Positions 8,832 to 18,006 of a stretch of 64,000 nucleotides of DNA are shown piece after piece. Within the stretch, counting starts at the first letter, position 1. Every line of letters starts with the position of its first letter. The stretch covers positions 2,976,001-3,040,000 of the forward strand of contig NZ_JAGIOA010000001.1 in assembly GCF_017876435.1 (NCBI RefSeq), read 5' to 3'. A program made the translations under genes and the position numbers. The notes below the pieces were generated by a model that was not told the DNA's origin, made no database searches, and was given only the letters and a program-made list of their open reading frames with translations. The stretch comes from Microbacterium phyllosphaerae. Lineage in GTDB: Bacteria > Actinomycetota > Actinomycetes > Actinomycetales > Microbacteriaceae.

Positions 8832-9668
8832 TCAGATGTCGCCACCGTCGGTGAAGAGCTCGTTGATGTGCGCGCGCAGCGCGTCGTCACCCTTGGTGAG
8901 GCCGACGCCGTAGCGCTCCTCGGTGAAGAGTCCGCCGGTGACCTTCACGTCATCCGGGTACTGGGCCGCATAGCCGATCAGGATGGCCTGGTCGGTGGTG
9001 ACCGCGTCGACCTTGCCGTCGATCAGGTCCTGGACGCACGCGGAGTACAGGTCGTACTCCTGCGTCTTGATGTCGGGGAAGTTCGCCTTGATGTTCTGGA
9101 TCGGCGTGGAGCCGGTCGCGGAGCAGACGGTCTTGCCGTTGAAGTCCTCGAGCGCCTCGGCGTCATCGGCATCCGCGGCGACCAGGAGTCCCTGGCCCGT
9201 GATGAAGTACGGGCCCGCGAAGTCGATGAGCTCCTTGCGCTTGTCGTTGATCGAGTACGTGCCGACGTAGTAGTCGATGTCACCGTTGGTGATCGCCTGC
9301 TCGCGGTTCGCGGAGGCGATCGGCTTGAACTCGATCTTGTCCTCGTCGTAGCCGAGCGAGGCGGCGATCCATCGGGCGATGTCGACGTCGAAGCCGGTGC
9401 GCTCGCCCGTCGTGACGTCGAGGTAGCCGAGACCGGGCTGGTCCTCCTTGACGCCGACGATGACCTTGTCACGCTTCTGGATGGCGTCGAACGTCGGGCT
9501 GCCCTCGAGCTGGACATCGCTGGCGACCTCGAACCAGGTCGAGTCCTCGCCCTCGTCGCCGCCGGTGCCTGCGCCGGGGCTGGAGGGGCTACCGCTGTTG
9601 CAGGCGGTCAGCGCGAGCAGCGCTGCCGCGGCGATCCCGATTCCTGCCAGTGTCCGTGTGCGTCGCAT
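8832..9668 (-). CDS. gluB: Glutamate-type ABC transporter binding lipoprotein, with premature TGA near the C-terminus
   Basis: Extracytoplasmic binding lipoprotein of the importer. It has an N-terminal signal peptide with lipobox (LALTAC, Cys at 23) and an SBP_bac_3 fold: GVKEDQPGLGYLD, FDVDIARWIAASLGYDEDKIEF, the YSINDKRKELIDFAGPYF hinge region. The frame stops at TGA (8832-8834) after DGGDI. The same frame then continues for 23 sense codons (QAIFDKNLGSSGIEVEQPEV...) to a second TGA at 8760-8762, next to the hairpin. In homologues of this type the position is normally Trp (DIWQAI), so TGG appears to have become TGA. The visible protein is 278 residues; read through, it would be 302. The ATG at 9666-9668 has GGAG upstream. 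Confidence 0.9.
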   Translation of the reverse strand: MRRTRTLAGIGIAAAALLALTACNSGSPSSPGAGTGGDEGEDSTWFEVASDVQLEGSPTFDAIQKRDKVIVGVKEDQPGLGYLDVTTGERTGFDVDIARWIAASLGYDEDKIEFKPIASANREQAITNGDIDYYVGTYSINDKRKELIDFAGPYFITGQGLLVAADADDAEALEDFNGKTVCSATGSTPIQNIKANFPDIKTQEYDLYSACVQDLIDGKVDAVTTDQAILIGYAAQYPDDVKVTGGLFTEERYGVGLTKGDDALRAHINELFTDGGDI

Positions 9669-9714
9669 GTGCGTCTCCTTCGTGTGCTGTGTGTGCAGGG
9701 TCTGTGGGGCTCGG

Positions 9715-10461
9715 TCAGTGCGTGAGGAGCTTCGAGAGGAAGTCCTTGGCTCGGTCGCTCTTCGGAGCCGTGAAGAACTCCTCGGGAGTCGCCTCCTCCA
9801 CGATGCGCCCGTCGGCCATGAAGACCACGCGGTTGGCGGCCTTGCGCGCGAAGCCCATCTCATGGGTCACGACGATCATCGTCATGCCCTCATGGGCGAG
9901 TTCGACCATCACGTCGAGAACTTCGTTGATCATCTCGGGGTCGAGCGCACTGGTCGGCTCGTCGAAGAGCATGACCTTGGGGTGCATCGCCAGGGCGCGA
10001 GCGATCGCGACGCGCTGCTGCTGGCCGCCCGAGAGCTGAGCGGGGAGCTTCGACGCCTGCTTGGCGACGCCGACACGCTCGAGGAGCGCCATGGCCTCCT
10101 TGTCGGCATCCGCCTTCTTCAGGCCTCGGACCTTGATGGGGCCGAGAGTGACGTTCTCGAGGATCGTCAGGTGCGCGAAGAGGTTGAACGACTGGAACAC
10201 CATGCCGACGTCGGCGCGCAGTGTCGCGAGCCCCTTGCCCTCGGCAGGGAGCGCCTTGCCGTCGATGCTGATCGTGCCGCTCGTGATGGTCTCGAGCCGG
10301 TTGATCGTGCGACACAGGGTCGACTTGCCCGAGCCGGACGGACCGATCACGACGACGACCTCGCCGGCGTTCACCGTGAGATCGATATCCGTGAGCGCCT
10401 GGAAGTCGCCATAGTGCTTCTGGACGTTGTCGACCACGACGAGAGGCTTACCAGAGGTCAT
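9715..10461 (-). CDS. gluA: Amino-acid ABC transporter ATP-binding protein (GluA-like)
   Basis: 248-residue cytoplasmic ATPase driving the importer. Walker A is GPSGSGKST, the signature is LSGGQQQR, and Walker B is [13 protein letters not shown] followed by the switch His in VTHEMGFA. All catalytic residues are intact. Two adjacent ATGs exist (10462-10464 and 10459-10461); the second is better spaced from the GGAG Shine-Dalgarno and is chosen here. It is the first gene of the gluABCD operon, whose promoter must lie in the 10462-10816 region. Confidence 0.94.
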   Translation of the reverse strand: MTSGKPLVVVDNVQKHYGDFQALTDIDLTVNAGEVVVVIGPSGSGKSTLCRTINRLETITSGTISIDGKALPAEGKGLATLRADVGMVFQSFNLFAHLTILENVTLGPIKVRGLKKADADKEAMALLERVGVAKQASKLPAQLSGGQQQRVAIARALAMHPKVMLFDEPTSALDPEMINEVLDVMVELAHEGMTMIVVTHEMGFARKAANRVVFMADGRIVEEATPEEFFTAPKSDRAKDFLSKLLTH

Positions 10462-10816
10462 CATTTCTCCAAACTAGCCAGGTCGATCACGGGGCTCCAC
10501 ACACATGCGTCGACATTTACACGTTCGTAACCACGCGATGGGGCCGGATGCGCCCGACCACGGGAGTGCCCCACGGTCCGCCCCCGCGAACCGTGGGGGC
10601 GTTCCTGCTGCCGCGTTCCTCCCCCATGCGGGACGAGGCAGCAAGCCTCCGATCGGATCCGATCGCGAGCCGATCCGTCGGGACGACCGACCCCGCGCCT
10701 GCATGAGTGGCGTGGGCTCCGTGTCATCTGAATTCTCCGTCGAATCGAGCGCGATCGACCTCAGATTGGCAGAGCGGGATGCGGCGGCGAGGACTTCTTG
10801 AGGATTTCTTGAGGCC
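10462..10816. other. Gene-free region upstream of gluA
   Basis: 355 bp between the gluA start and the TAXI-gene stop, with no convincing coding frame. It should contain the gluABCD promoter. Visible structure: an imperfect dyad TTACGAACGTGTAA (minus strand, about 10517-10530); a GC-rich hairpin formed by 10571-10577 and 10590-10596; and two tandem near-identical 11-bp units at 10792-10813 next to the TAXI stop, followed by the palindrome TGAGGCCTCA at 10810-10819. Confidence 0.6.
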
Positions 10817-11797
10817 TCAGTCTCGCTGACTTCGGTAGTACTCGACAGCCCCGGGGTGGAGCTCGACCGGTCCCGTGAAGATCGCCTGTCTGCGGTCGAG
10901 CAGCGCCGCCGCCGGAACGTCCTGCGCGATGTCGGTGCGGGACGCGAACAGCCCGGCGAGGATGTCTCGCACCACGTCGTCCGGGGTGGCGGCCGATGTC
11001 ACCAGATAGTTGGGGACGGCCATCGTCGGCTCCGGCTGCGCGAGCCCGTACAGCCCGACCGGGAAGTCCGAGGGACGATAGGCGTCGGAGTAACGCGCGT
11101 TGACCGTGTTCACCCAGGTCTGCTCGATCGAGAGCAGTCTGACCGGCGTCGTCTCCGCCAGGTCGGCGATGCCCGGCGTCGGGATCCCACCGACCCAGAA
11201 GAATCCGTCGATCTCGGATCCCTCCAACGCCATGATGGATTCCCCGAGATCGAGTTCAGGATCGCTGATGGAGGCGATGTCGACATCAGCGGCATCCAGA
11301 ACTCGTCCGGCGATGACGTGCACGCCCGAGTTCTCCGCTCCGAGCGACACCGTCTTACCCGCGAGGTCGGTGAGATCGTCGATCTCGGAGTCCGCGCGCA
11401 CGACCACGTGGAGATACTCGTCGTACAGCCGAGCGACGGCCTGCACCGCCAGGGGCTCGTCGAAGGCGCCCTCCCCCGCGACCGCATCCGCGGCCGCATC
11501 GCCCTGCGCGAATCCGACGAGGGCCTCGCCTGACCCGACCCGCAGCAGGTTGTCGACCGAACCGGCCGTCTCCGCCGCGTCGATCCTGACGTCGAGCGTC
11601 TCCGACAGCTCCGCCGCGAGCTCGCTCCCATAGGCGAAGTAGACGCCGTTCGCCCCGCCGCTGGCGATCTCGTATCGAGAGTCGTCCCACTCGCTCGCGC
11701 GTGTGCTGCAGGCGCTCGATGCACCGGCGAGCACGACCACAGCCGCGACACCGACGATCCGCCGCCACAGCGTCCGAGACCCGCCCGGCCGCGTCAT
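10817..11797 (-). CDS. TAXI-family solute-binding lipoprotein linked to a two-component system
   Basis: 326 residues with a signal peptide and lipobox-like segment (LAGASSACS), then a TRAP-associated extracytoplasmic immunogenic (TAXI) fold: YEIASGGANGVYFAYGSELA, a GSVDNLLRVGSGEALVGFAQ segment and the second-lobe FFWVGGIPTPGI. TAXI proteins normally feed TRAP transporters, but no TRAP membrane subunit is encoded nearby. The ATG at 11795-11797 overlaps the sensor-kinase stop as ATGA, placing it last in an RR-HK-TAXI operon. It most likely delivers a ligand to the kinase's extracytoplasmic domain or serves a distant TRAP permease. Ligand unknown. Confidence 0.88.
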   Translation of the reverse strand: MTRPGGSRTLWRRIVGVAAVVVLAGASSACSTRASEWDDSRYEIASGGANGVYFAYGSELAAELSETLDVRIDAAETAGSVDNLLRVGSGEALVGFAQGDAAADAVAGEGAFDEPLAVQAVARLYDEYLHVVVRADSEIDDLTDLAGKTVSLGAENSGVHVIAGRVLDAADVDIASISDPELDLGESIMALEGSEIDGFFWVGGIPTPGIADLAETTPVRLLSIEQTWVNTVNARYSDAYRPSDFPVGLYGLAQPEPTMAVPNYLVTSAATPDDVVRDILAGLFASRTDIAQDVPAAALLDRRQAIFTGPVELHPGAVEYYRSQRD

Positions 11798-13170
11798 CGC
11801 ACCGCTCCGTCGGGGAGCACCAGGGAGACCAGCAGTCCGCCGGCATCGGGCGACTCGACCCGCAGCTCTCCGCCGATCGAGTCGAGCAGGTCGGTCGCGA
11901 TCGCGAGCCCCAGCCCTGAGCCCGGCGCCTCGCCGGTGTCGTCGCTGCGCCAGAATCGGTCGGTGGCGAGCGCGACCTGCTCCCGGGTCAGCCCGGGACC
12001 GTGATCGCGCACGGTCAACAGACACACCTCATCGGTGCGGGATGCGCCCACCTCCACGACGGAATCGGACGGTGAGTACTTGACCGCGTTGTCGATCACG
12101 GCATCGAGCGCGCTCTCGACGATCGTGCGGTCCGTGGCGCTCATCACCGGCCCGGCTGCCGTCGAGCGGATGAGGATGCTCCGCTGTGCGGCCACATCGC
12201 GCCACGCCTCGACACGCCTGGCCGCGAGCGCCGCCAGATCCACCGCCGAGATGGTGGTGTCGGCCCGGCCCCCTCGCGCGAGTCCGAGCAGCGTCTCGAG
12301 GATCCGCGCCATCCTCCTGCCCTCCTCGCGGGTCTCCTCGACGTCGTCCTGCCAGTCGGCGTCGAGTCCCGTCGACAGGTGCTCCACGCGCAGCAGCAGC
12401 GCGTTGAGCGGATTCCGCAGCTCATGAGAGGCGTTGAGCGCGAACTCCTGCTGGCGCGTCATCACCTTCTCGATCTCATCCGCCATCCCGTTGAACACCC
12501 GTGTCATCCGACGCAGCTCCGGCGGACCGGTGTCTTCTGCGACACGGGCGTCCATCTCGCCGCGTTCGATCGCGACCATGGCCTCGTCGAGGCGGCGGAC
12601 GGGAGACAGCACCCATCTCGCCAGCTGGAACACGAGCAGCACGCCCAGACCGACCGACACGATTGCCACGATCGTCAGGATGAGGAGCTGCCGCAGGATC
12701 TCCGTCCGCGGCGCCTCGACATCGGCAGACACCATGACCGCGCCGATGACGTCGCCGTCGTCGAAGATCGGCTCGACGAGCGACGAGTCCCCCGCTGTCC
12801 AGGGGAACACCGGCTCGGGAGCATCCGCCCGACGTCCCGAGAGCGCGAGCCGCACCCGTGCGGCGTCCTCGTCTGGGAGCACCTCGGCGTCGCGATTCCC
12901 GGCAGCCCAGACGCTCCCGGCCAGATCGAACACGACCACGTCGATGCCGTAGACCTGCTCGAATCGTTCGACCTCGGCATCGATCACGGTCGGGCTCCCC
13001 GACCGCAGGGCCTGTCTCGCACTGGTGGAGAAGTATCCGAGATCACCGAGCTGCTCGGTGTAGTACGACTGCTGGATGCTGCGGGTCGCACTCCACGCGG
13101 CGGCGCCGCCCAGCGAGAGCAGGATCGCGACCAGGGGCACGAGGAACACCACGATGAGACGCCGCCGCAT
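11794..13170 (-). CDS. Sensor histidine kinase with HAMP domain
   Basis: 458-residue membrane kinase: N-terminal transmembrane helix (LIVVFLVPLVAILLSLGG), an extracytoplasmic sensor of about 130 residues, a second helix (LILTIVAIVSVGLGVLLVF), a HAMP linker around 190-245, the DHp box with the phospho-accepting His (NASHELRNPLNALLL), and a C-terminal HATPase with N box (DNAVKYSPSD) and DHGPGLT and GSGLGLAI glycine boxes. All motifs look intact. The start ATG at 13168-13170 lies 5 nt past the regulator stop; a longer upstream frame is open but overlaps the regulator gene. It probably senses the ligand of the coupled TAXI protein. Confidence 0.93.
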   Translation of the reverse strand: MRRRLIVVFLVPLVAILLSLGGAAAWSATRSIQQSYYTEQLGDLGYFSTSARQALRSGSPTVIDAEVERFEQVYGIDVVVFDLAGSVWAAGNRDAEVLPDEDAARVRLALSGRRADAPEPVFPWTAGDSSLVEPIFDDGDVIGAVMVSADVEAPRTEILRQLLILTIVAIVSVGLGVLLVFQLARWVLSPVRRLDEAMVAIERGEMDARVAEDTGPPELRRMTRVFNGMADEIEKVMTRQQEFALNASHELRNPLNALLLRVEHLSTGLDADWQDDVEETREEGRRMARILETLLGLARGGRADTTISAVDLAALAARRVEAWRDVAAQRSILIRSTAAGPVMSATDRTIVESALDAVIDNAVKYSPSDSVVEVGASRTDEVCLLTVRDHGPGLTREQVALATDRFWRSDDTGEAPGSGLGLAIATDLLDSIGGELRVESPDAGGLLVSLVLPDGAVR

Positions 13171-13175
13171 CGGCG

Positions 13176-13844
13176 CTATCCCGCCAGCCGGTAGCCGACA
13201 CCGCGTACGGTCTCGATCAGGTGACGCCGACCGGCCTTCTTGCGGATCGCACCGACGTGCACCTCCAGTGAATGGCCGAACCCGCGCCAATCGGTGTTCC
13301 ACACCTCTCGGATGAGGCGCTCCTTCGGCACCGCCACGCCCGGATACCGCGCGAGGACGGCCACGATGTCGAATTCCTTGCGGGTGAGCTCGATCGGAGC
13401 CCGATCGATCACGACCTGTCGTCCCACGAGGTCGATCTCGACGGCGCCGTCCTGCAGCTGCACCCGCACGTCCGACTCGGGGCGCATCGGACGCGAGCGA
13501 CGGGTGACCGCCTCGATACGGGCCAGCAGCTCGTGCACGTCGTACGGCTTGACGACGAAGTCGTCAGCACCGGCCCGCAGTCCCCTGATCCGTTCGGTGA
13601 CCTGGTTGCGCGCGGTCACGATCACGATGGGAACCTCCGAGCGACCCCGGATGCGTCGACACAGGTCGATCCCGTCGACATCGGGCAGCCCGAGGTCCAG
13701 GAGCACGACCTCCGTGTCCGCGCTCAGCATCTCCAACGCCGATGCGCCGTCGGCGGCGCGTTCGGTGGCATACCCCGATCTCGCGAGGAAGGCTTCGAGG
13801 GCGGCGGCGACGCGCTCGTCGTCCTCCACGATCAGAATCCGCAT
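13176..13844 (-). CDS. OmpR-family response regulator
   Basis: 222 residues. The receiver domain (1-115) has the acidic pocket (EDD at 7-9), the phospho-acceptor Asp50 in VLLDLGLPD, and the conserved Thr/Lys ([16 protein letters not shown]). The C-terminal winged helix (about 128-222) matches the OmpR/PhoB type with [25 protein letters not shown] recognition and a terminal VRGVGYRL wing. It is first in the operon with its kinase and the TAXI protein. Tandem 11-bp repeats at 10792-10813 have the spacing OmpR-family regulators favour, but a link is speculative. Confidence 0.95.
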   Translation of the reverse strand: MRILIVEDDERVAAALEAFLARSGYATERAADGASALEMLSADTEVVLLDLGLPDVDGIDLCRRIRGRSEVPIVIVTARNQVTERIRGLRAGADDFVVKPYDVHELLARIEAVTRRSRPMRPESDVRVQLQDGAVEIDLVGRQVVIDRAPIELTRKEFDIVAVLARYPGVAVPKERLIREVWNTDWRGFGHSLEVHVGAIRKKAGRRHLIETVRGVGYRLAG

Positions 13845-13920
13845 CGACTCCGGGTCTCCTTCTGCGCTCGAGCAGGCACAAACCTACCAGCCGTGCGGAC
13901 CCCAGGCGGATGGCGAGACG

Positions 13921-14739
13921 TCAGGCGAGACTCTCCGCGCGCTGCGCGAAGGCGCTCTCATACAGGCAGACGCTGGCAGCCGTGGCCAGGTTCAGAGACT
14001 CCGCCCGACCGAAGATCGGCAGCTTGAGGACCAGATCGGCCTGGGCCAGTGCCTCGTCTTCGAGTCCTCGGGCCTCATTGCCGAACAGCCAGGCAGTCGG
14101 CTCTGCGAGGACGCCGTCGGCACGCGCCCGCAGCAGGTCATCGCCCTTCACATCGGCGGCGAGGACGCGGAGTCCTGCGGCATGGGCCTTCTTCACGACG
14201 TCGTCGAGCTCGGCACCCACGGATACGGGCAGATGGAACAGCGAGCCGGTGGTGGCCCTGACGACCTTGGGGTTGTACGGATCCACCGTGCGACCGGTCA
14301 GGATCACGGCGTCGGCACCGGCGGCATCCGCTGCTCTGATGATCGTGCCGAGGTTGCCGGGATCGCGGATCTCTTCGCAGATCGCGACCAACCGAGGGGA
14401 TCCGGCGAAGACGTCTCGTACCGAGGTGGGGGTCTGCCGGACGACGGCGACGAGCCCCTGCGGCGTGACCGTGTCGGCCATCGCATTCAGCACGTACTCG
14501 GTGACGTACTCGACCTCGACTCCCGCATCCGTCGCCTTGCCCCGGATGTCGGGGTGCTTGTCCCACCCGTTCGGCGTCGCGAACAGCTCGACGATCACCT
14601 CGGGACTGTAGGTCAGCGCTTCGCGCACCGCCTGAGGACCTTCAAGGAGGTACAGCCCTGTCTCCGTGCGCGCACTGCGCTTGGTCAGCTTCGCGACGGC
14701 TCGGACTCGGGGGGAGCGGGGGTTCTCCAGCACGATCAC
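13921..14739 (-). CDS. TrmH/SpoU-family RNA 2'-O-methyltransferase
   Basis: 272-residue SPOUT methyltransferase that uses SAM to methylate ribose 2'-OH in rRNA or tRNA; the exact target is not determinable. An N-terminal SpoU substrate-binding domain ([13 protein letters not shown]) precedes the knotted catalytic domain with motif 1 ([18 protein letters not shown]), motif 2 ([10 protein letters not shown]) and motif 3 ([21 protein letters not shown], given here by its outer residues LPI...CLY). Its position just after rplT, before pheS in related genomes, is a common actinobacterial arrangement; here the two-component and glutamate-transport genes lie between. Confidence 0.93.
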   Translation of the reverse strand: MIVLENPRSPRVRAVAKLTKRSARTETGLYLLEGPQAVREALTYSPEVIVELFATPNGWDKHPDIRGKATDAGVEVEYVTEYVLNAMADTVTPQGLVAVVRQTPTSVRDVFAGSPRLVAICEEIRDPGNLGTIIRAADAAGADAVILTGRTVDPYNPKVVRATTGSLFHLPVSVGAELDDVVKKAHAAGLRVLAADVKGDDLLRARADGVLAEPTAWLFGNEARGLEDEALAQADLVLKLPIFGRAESLNLATAASVCLYESAFAQRAESLA

Positions 14740-14786
14740 AGTCTAGAGAACCGCAGGCACCTCGCTGCGCAAACGGCCGGAGAACG

Positions 14787-14822
14787 ACAGAGGACGCCCT
14801 CCCGAAGGAGGGCGTCCTCTGT
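14787..14822 (-). terminator. Terminator of the infC-rpmI-rplT operon
   Basis: Perfect 16-bp stem (14787-14802 with 14807-14822), tetraloop CGAA, 13 nt past the rplT stop. Confidence 0.88.
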
Positions 14823-14835
14823 GGTGAAGAGCTGC

Positions 14836-15222
14836 TTACGCAGCAGACTTCGGGGCGTTGACGTCAGAGGGCAGAGCCTTCTTGGCCGTCTCGACCAGCG
14901 TCGTGAAGGTCGCTGCGTCGTTGACCGCGAGGTCAGCGAGCATACGACGGTCGACGGTGACACCCGCGAGGCCGAGGCCCTGGATGAAGCGGTTGTACGT
15001 GATGCCGTTCTGGCGTGCAGCGGCGTTGATGCGCTGGATCCACAGGCGACGGAAGTCGCCCTTGCGCTTGCGACGGTCACGGTACGAGTAGACCAGGGAG
15101 TGGATGACCTGCTCTTTGGCCTTGCGGTAGAGGCGCGAACGCTGACCGCGGTAACCCTTTGCGCGCTCGAGGATGACCCGACGCTTCTTGTGGGCGTTTA
15201 CCGCCCGCTTGACTCTTGCCAT
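14836..15222 (-). CDS. rplT: 50S ribosomal protein L20
   Basis: 128-residue early-assembly protein of the large subunit. It has the typical start [15 protein letters not shown], the very basic helical N-terminal arm, and the globular RNA-binding part with [15 protein letters not shown] short alanine/lysine tail after [10 protein letters not shown] is somewhat longer than in E. coli L20 (118 residues), as usual in actinobacteria. It is last in infC-rpmI-rplT. L20 represses this operon in several bacteria; no L20-binding leader could be recognised here. Confidence 0.98.
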   Translation of the reverse strand: MARVKRAVNAHKKRRVILERAKGYRGQRSRLYRKAKEQVIHSLVYSYRDRRKRKGDFRRLWIQRINAAARQNGITYNRFIQGLGLAGVTVDRRMLADLAVNDAATFTTLVETAKKALPSDVNAPKSAA

Positions 15223-15254
15223 TTTCCTGTGTTCCTATTCGTGCGTTCGGGCGC

Positions 15255-15449
15255 TCAGCGGCCGAGAAGCTTCTTGGCGACCTTGGTGTCAGCCTTCGAC
15301 AGCACCTGGTCCTGGTTGAGGCGACGGGTGCGACGGCTCGACTTGTGCTCGAGGTTGTGGCGCATCCCGGCCTGCTGCTTCTTCAGCTTGCCGCTGCCGG
15401 TGATCTTGAAGCGCTTCTTAGCACCCGAGTGGGTCTTCTGCTTCGGCAT
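15255..15449 (-). CDS. rpmI: 50S ribosomal protein L35
   Basis: 64-residue basic protein of the large subunit. The family start [20 protein letters not shown] is intact, followed by [14 protein letters not shown]. The length is standard. It is the middle gene of infC-rpmI-rplT, 32 nt upstream of rplT, with a GAAGA-type Shine-Dalgarno before the ATG. Confidence 0.98.
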   Translation of the reverse strand: MPKQKTHSGAKKRFKITGSGKLKKQQAGMRHNLEHKSSRRTRRLNQDQVLSKADTKVAKKLLGR

Positions 15450-15522
15450 CTTCTCTTCCTTCGTATGGCGCCTTCTCAGGCGACGGTGTCAACCCGCGGT
15501 GCGGGAGTCTTGGGGGCGGGAG

Positions 15523-16146
<624 letters not shown>

Positions 16147-16149
<3 letters not shown>

Positions 16150-16161
16150 GCGTAACTCCTT
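16147..16161 (-). promoter_or_regulatory. infC ribosome-binding site with ATC start (autoregulatory)
   Basis: AAGGAG (complement 16156-16161), a 6-nt spacer, then ATC (16147-16149). No ATG, GTG or TTG lies in frame near it. This decides the infC start and implies repression by excess IF-3. Confidence 0.9.
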
Positions 16162-16405
16162 AGACGAGTGGATTCGGCCACCAGAATGCAGTCAGCACCC
16201 CGGGCGAAATCAGAATCGTCCCCCACCCACCGGCATTCAGACGCCGGCTTCGCACCCAGTCTGCCGGATCGGTCTGGCGACGCGATCCGGTGGAGTGCAA
16301 GACCCGGTAGCCTGGAACGGCAAGCGCGGGTGGGAAGTGAATCCTCTTTCGTACCGGAGCATGACGCTCCGGAGCCCGACACAGTCTAACAGAAGGCAAG
16401 GCGAA
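16162..16405. promoter_or_regulatory. Divergent infC / DUF1844 promoter and leader region
   Basis: 244 bp with no credible gene. It should carry promoters for the minus-strand infC operon and the plus-strand DUF1844 gene. Two short hairpins are visible: CCGGC...GCCGG near 16229-16246 and CGGAGC-ATGAC-GCTCCG near 16356-16372. Either could sit in the infC leader. No known ribosomal-protein leader motif was recognised. Confidence 0.5.
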
Positions 16406-16804
16406 GTGACGAACCAGGCATCGGACGAGGCGGCACGCGAGCGCGAAGAGCGCTGGGCACGGCAGGAAGAGGCGGCATCCTCCGCCACGCGGGACATCGC
16501 CGATGTGCCTGCGGTCGAGGTCATCACCACCGCCGCCGTGCACCTCATGAGCGCCGCGGCCGTGAAGCTCGGCCTCGCCGACGACCCGGAAGCCGCCGCC
16601 CAGCTCGACCTCGACGAGGCGCGCAAGTTGATCAACGCTCTCGCCGGTCTCATCACCGCAGGCGCACCCGAGATCAGCGACATGCACGCACGGTCGCTCC
16701 GCGACGGCCTGCGCTCCCTGCAGCTCGCGTTCCGCGAGGCCTCCACGATCCCCGACCCGATCGGCAAGGGTCCCGGCGAGAAGTGGACGGGGCCGGTCAA
16801 CTAG
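16406..16804 (+). CDS. DUF1844 family protein
   Basis: 132-residue soluble protein, function unknown. It has a charged N-terminus rich in Glu/Arg (about 1-30), then a helical DUF1844 core: VEVITTAAVHLMSAAAVKLG, a DLDEARKLINALAGLI helix and a final LRDGLRSLQLAFREAS helix. Members are widespread in actinobacteria and are typically beside infC, as here, divergent from it. The GTG start at 16406-16408 has GAAGGCAAGGCGAA upstream. Conserved neighbourhood suggests a link to translation, but this is only contextual. Confidence 0.85.
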   Translation: MTNQASDEAAREREERWARQEEAASSATRDIADVPAVEVITTAAVHLMSAAAVKLGLADDPEAAAQLDLDEARKLINALAGLITAGAPEISDMHARSLRDGLRSLQLAFREASTIPDPIGKGPGEKWTGPVN

Positions 16805-16844
16805 TCCTTCGTCCGCTCGGATCTCGTGGTCCGGGCTCCGGGCT

Positions 16845-16912
16845 GCTCTGTCGAGGAGAAGAGCGGGGACCCTCCCACTTCGTGGGCCCCTCCCGATTCT
16901 CCTCGACAGAGC
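16845..16912. terminator. Large inverted repeat between convergent genes
   Basis: 16-bp perfect arms (16845-16860 with 16897-16912) flank a 36-nt centre that itself holds CCCAC-TTC-GTGGG. It sits between the plus-strand DUF1844 stop and the minus-strand fragment ending at 16976, so it may act as a bidirectional terminator. The arms are unusually A/G-rich on one strand (GTCGAGGAGAA), so a REP-like repeat is also possible. Confidence 0.6.
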
Positions 16913-16975
16913 ATCCCTGCGCCCTCGCCTCGTGACCGAGCATCGCCCGCCCGTCGACCGTTCGCAGTGCTGGGG

Positions 16976-17185
16976 TCAGGGCGCGACCACGACGGGCGGA
17001 GCCGTGGACGGGCCGCCGCAGGGGTCCGACGAATGCGTCCACGCGATGGTCTCCTGCGTCTCCGCGATCAGGATGCCCGAGTCGTCGTAGACACGCACCG
17101 TGATGTCGTCCGGGGCGGCGAAGCCGAAGTGGAAGGTTCCGGCATCACCCTGTAGCGGCGCGGATCCCGCGGCCGCGAGGCTCAG
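16976..17185 (-). pseudogene. Coding remnant without a start codon, downstream of sseB-like gene
   Basis: About 68 codons with strong G/C third-position bias and protein-like composition (FHFGFAAPDDITVRVYDDSG, SDPCGGPSTAPPVVVAP), ending at TGA 16976-16978. No ATG, GTG or TTG starts this segment in frame until well inside it. The frame is shifted relative to the sseB-like gene, whose stop falls at its beginning. It may be the 3' remnant of a truncated gene, or a C-terminal extension of the SseB-like protein separated by a frameshift, real, programmed or a sequence error. The beta-strand-like pattern and single Cys suggest a small secreted or Ig-like domain, but no family was recognised. Confidence 0.45.
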
Positions 17186-18006
17186 GCGGAACGACGGAGT
17201 TTCACAGTGAGCGAGTCGGCGAGCACCGCGATGCGGTCGTCCGCCGCCCAGCGCTGCGCCAGCCGAGCGAGCACGGCGTCGAGCACCTCGCGCTCCAGCC
17301 CGTCGACGAGCTCGAGGACGACGACCAGCTCGGGGCCCCGCAGACGCGCATCCGGGTCTCCCGCCGCCACAGCGACGTCGATGACGGCGAGCTCGTGCGC
17401 CACGCTCTGCTGCAGCGCGCCGAAGACCTCGGGAGACAGGAAGCTGGGCTCCCAGCGATGCCCCTGCGCGACAGCCCACACGGCTGGTCGGCGGAACACG
17501 AACTCCGTATCGGAGGTCGGGTCGAGCACGATCAGGTCGGTGTCTTCGGCGGATGCCGCCAGCGCCACGCGCGTCGCCTCGACCGGGATCGGGCGCGCCG
17601 TGGCATCCCAGCGCTGCATGGTCTCGACCGAGGAGAACACGGGCTGCACCCGGCGACCGTCCGGAGCCGCCACGGTGACGATCGAGAGCTCCTGCGTCTT
17701 GTCGACGGCGAGCCCGCTGGGCGCCACCCCCTCTTCGCCCTTCTCGGCGATCAGCGGTATCAGAACTCGGGCGGTACGGAACGCGTCGACGACCTCGGTC
17801 TGGGCACCGGTGCCCGCGCGGAAGCGCAGGAGGGCGTCGAGAAGTGCGGGGTCTGCCGAACCGTCGTCGCCCGCATGGGGGTTCGACTCGAAGCTGCGCC
17901 CCTCCCAGGGCACGCCTGCCGAGTCCCCCCGGTTCCCGGCGGCAGGGTCGTGCGCGCCAGGCCCCTCGGAGCCGTGGCCGCAGGCGTCGTCAGTCCCCTG
18001 CGACAT
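17182..18006 (-). CDS. SseB-family protein
   Basis: 274-residue cytoplasmic protein with an SseB-like N-terminal domain (about residues 35-150): [55 protein letters not shown]. The SseB N-terminal domain has no settled function. The C-terminal half ([30 protein letters not shown]) is an alpha/beta domain also found in actinobacterial SseB proteins. The start ATG at 18004-18006 overlaps the end of hisA by 17 bp, so it is cotranscribed. SseB next to priA is a typical actinobacterial pairing. A longer upstream frame is a shadow of hisA. Confidence 0.85.
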   Translation of the reverse strand: MSQGTDDACGHGSEGPGAHDPAAGNRGDSAGVPWEGRSFESNPHAGDDGSADPALLDALLRFRAGTGAQTEVVDAFRTARVLIPLIAEKGEEGVAPSGLAVDKTQELSIVTVAAPDGRRVQPVFSSVETMQRWDATARPIPVEATRVALAASAEDTDLIVLDPTSDTEFVFRRPAVWAVAQGHRWEPSFLSPEVFGALQQSVAHELAVIDVAVAAGDPDARLRGPELVVVLELVDGLEREVLDAVLARLAQRWAADDRIAVLADSLTVKLRRSA

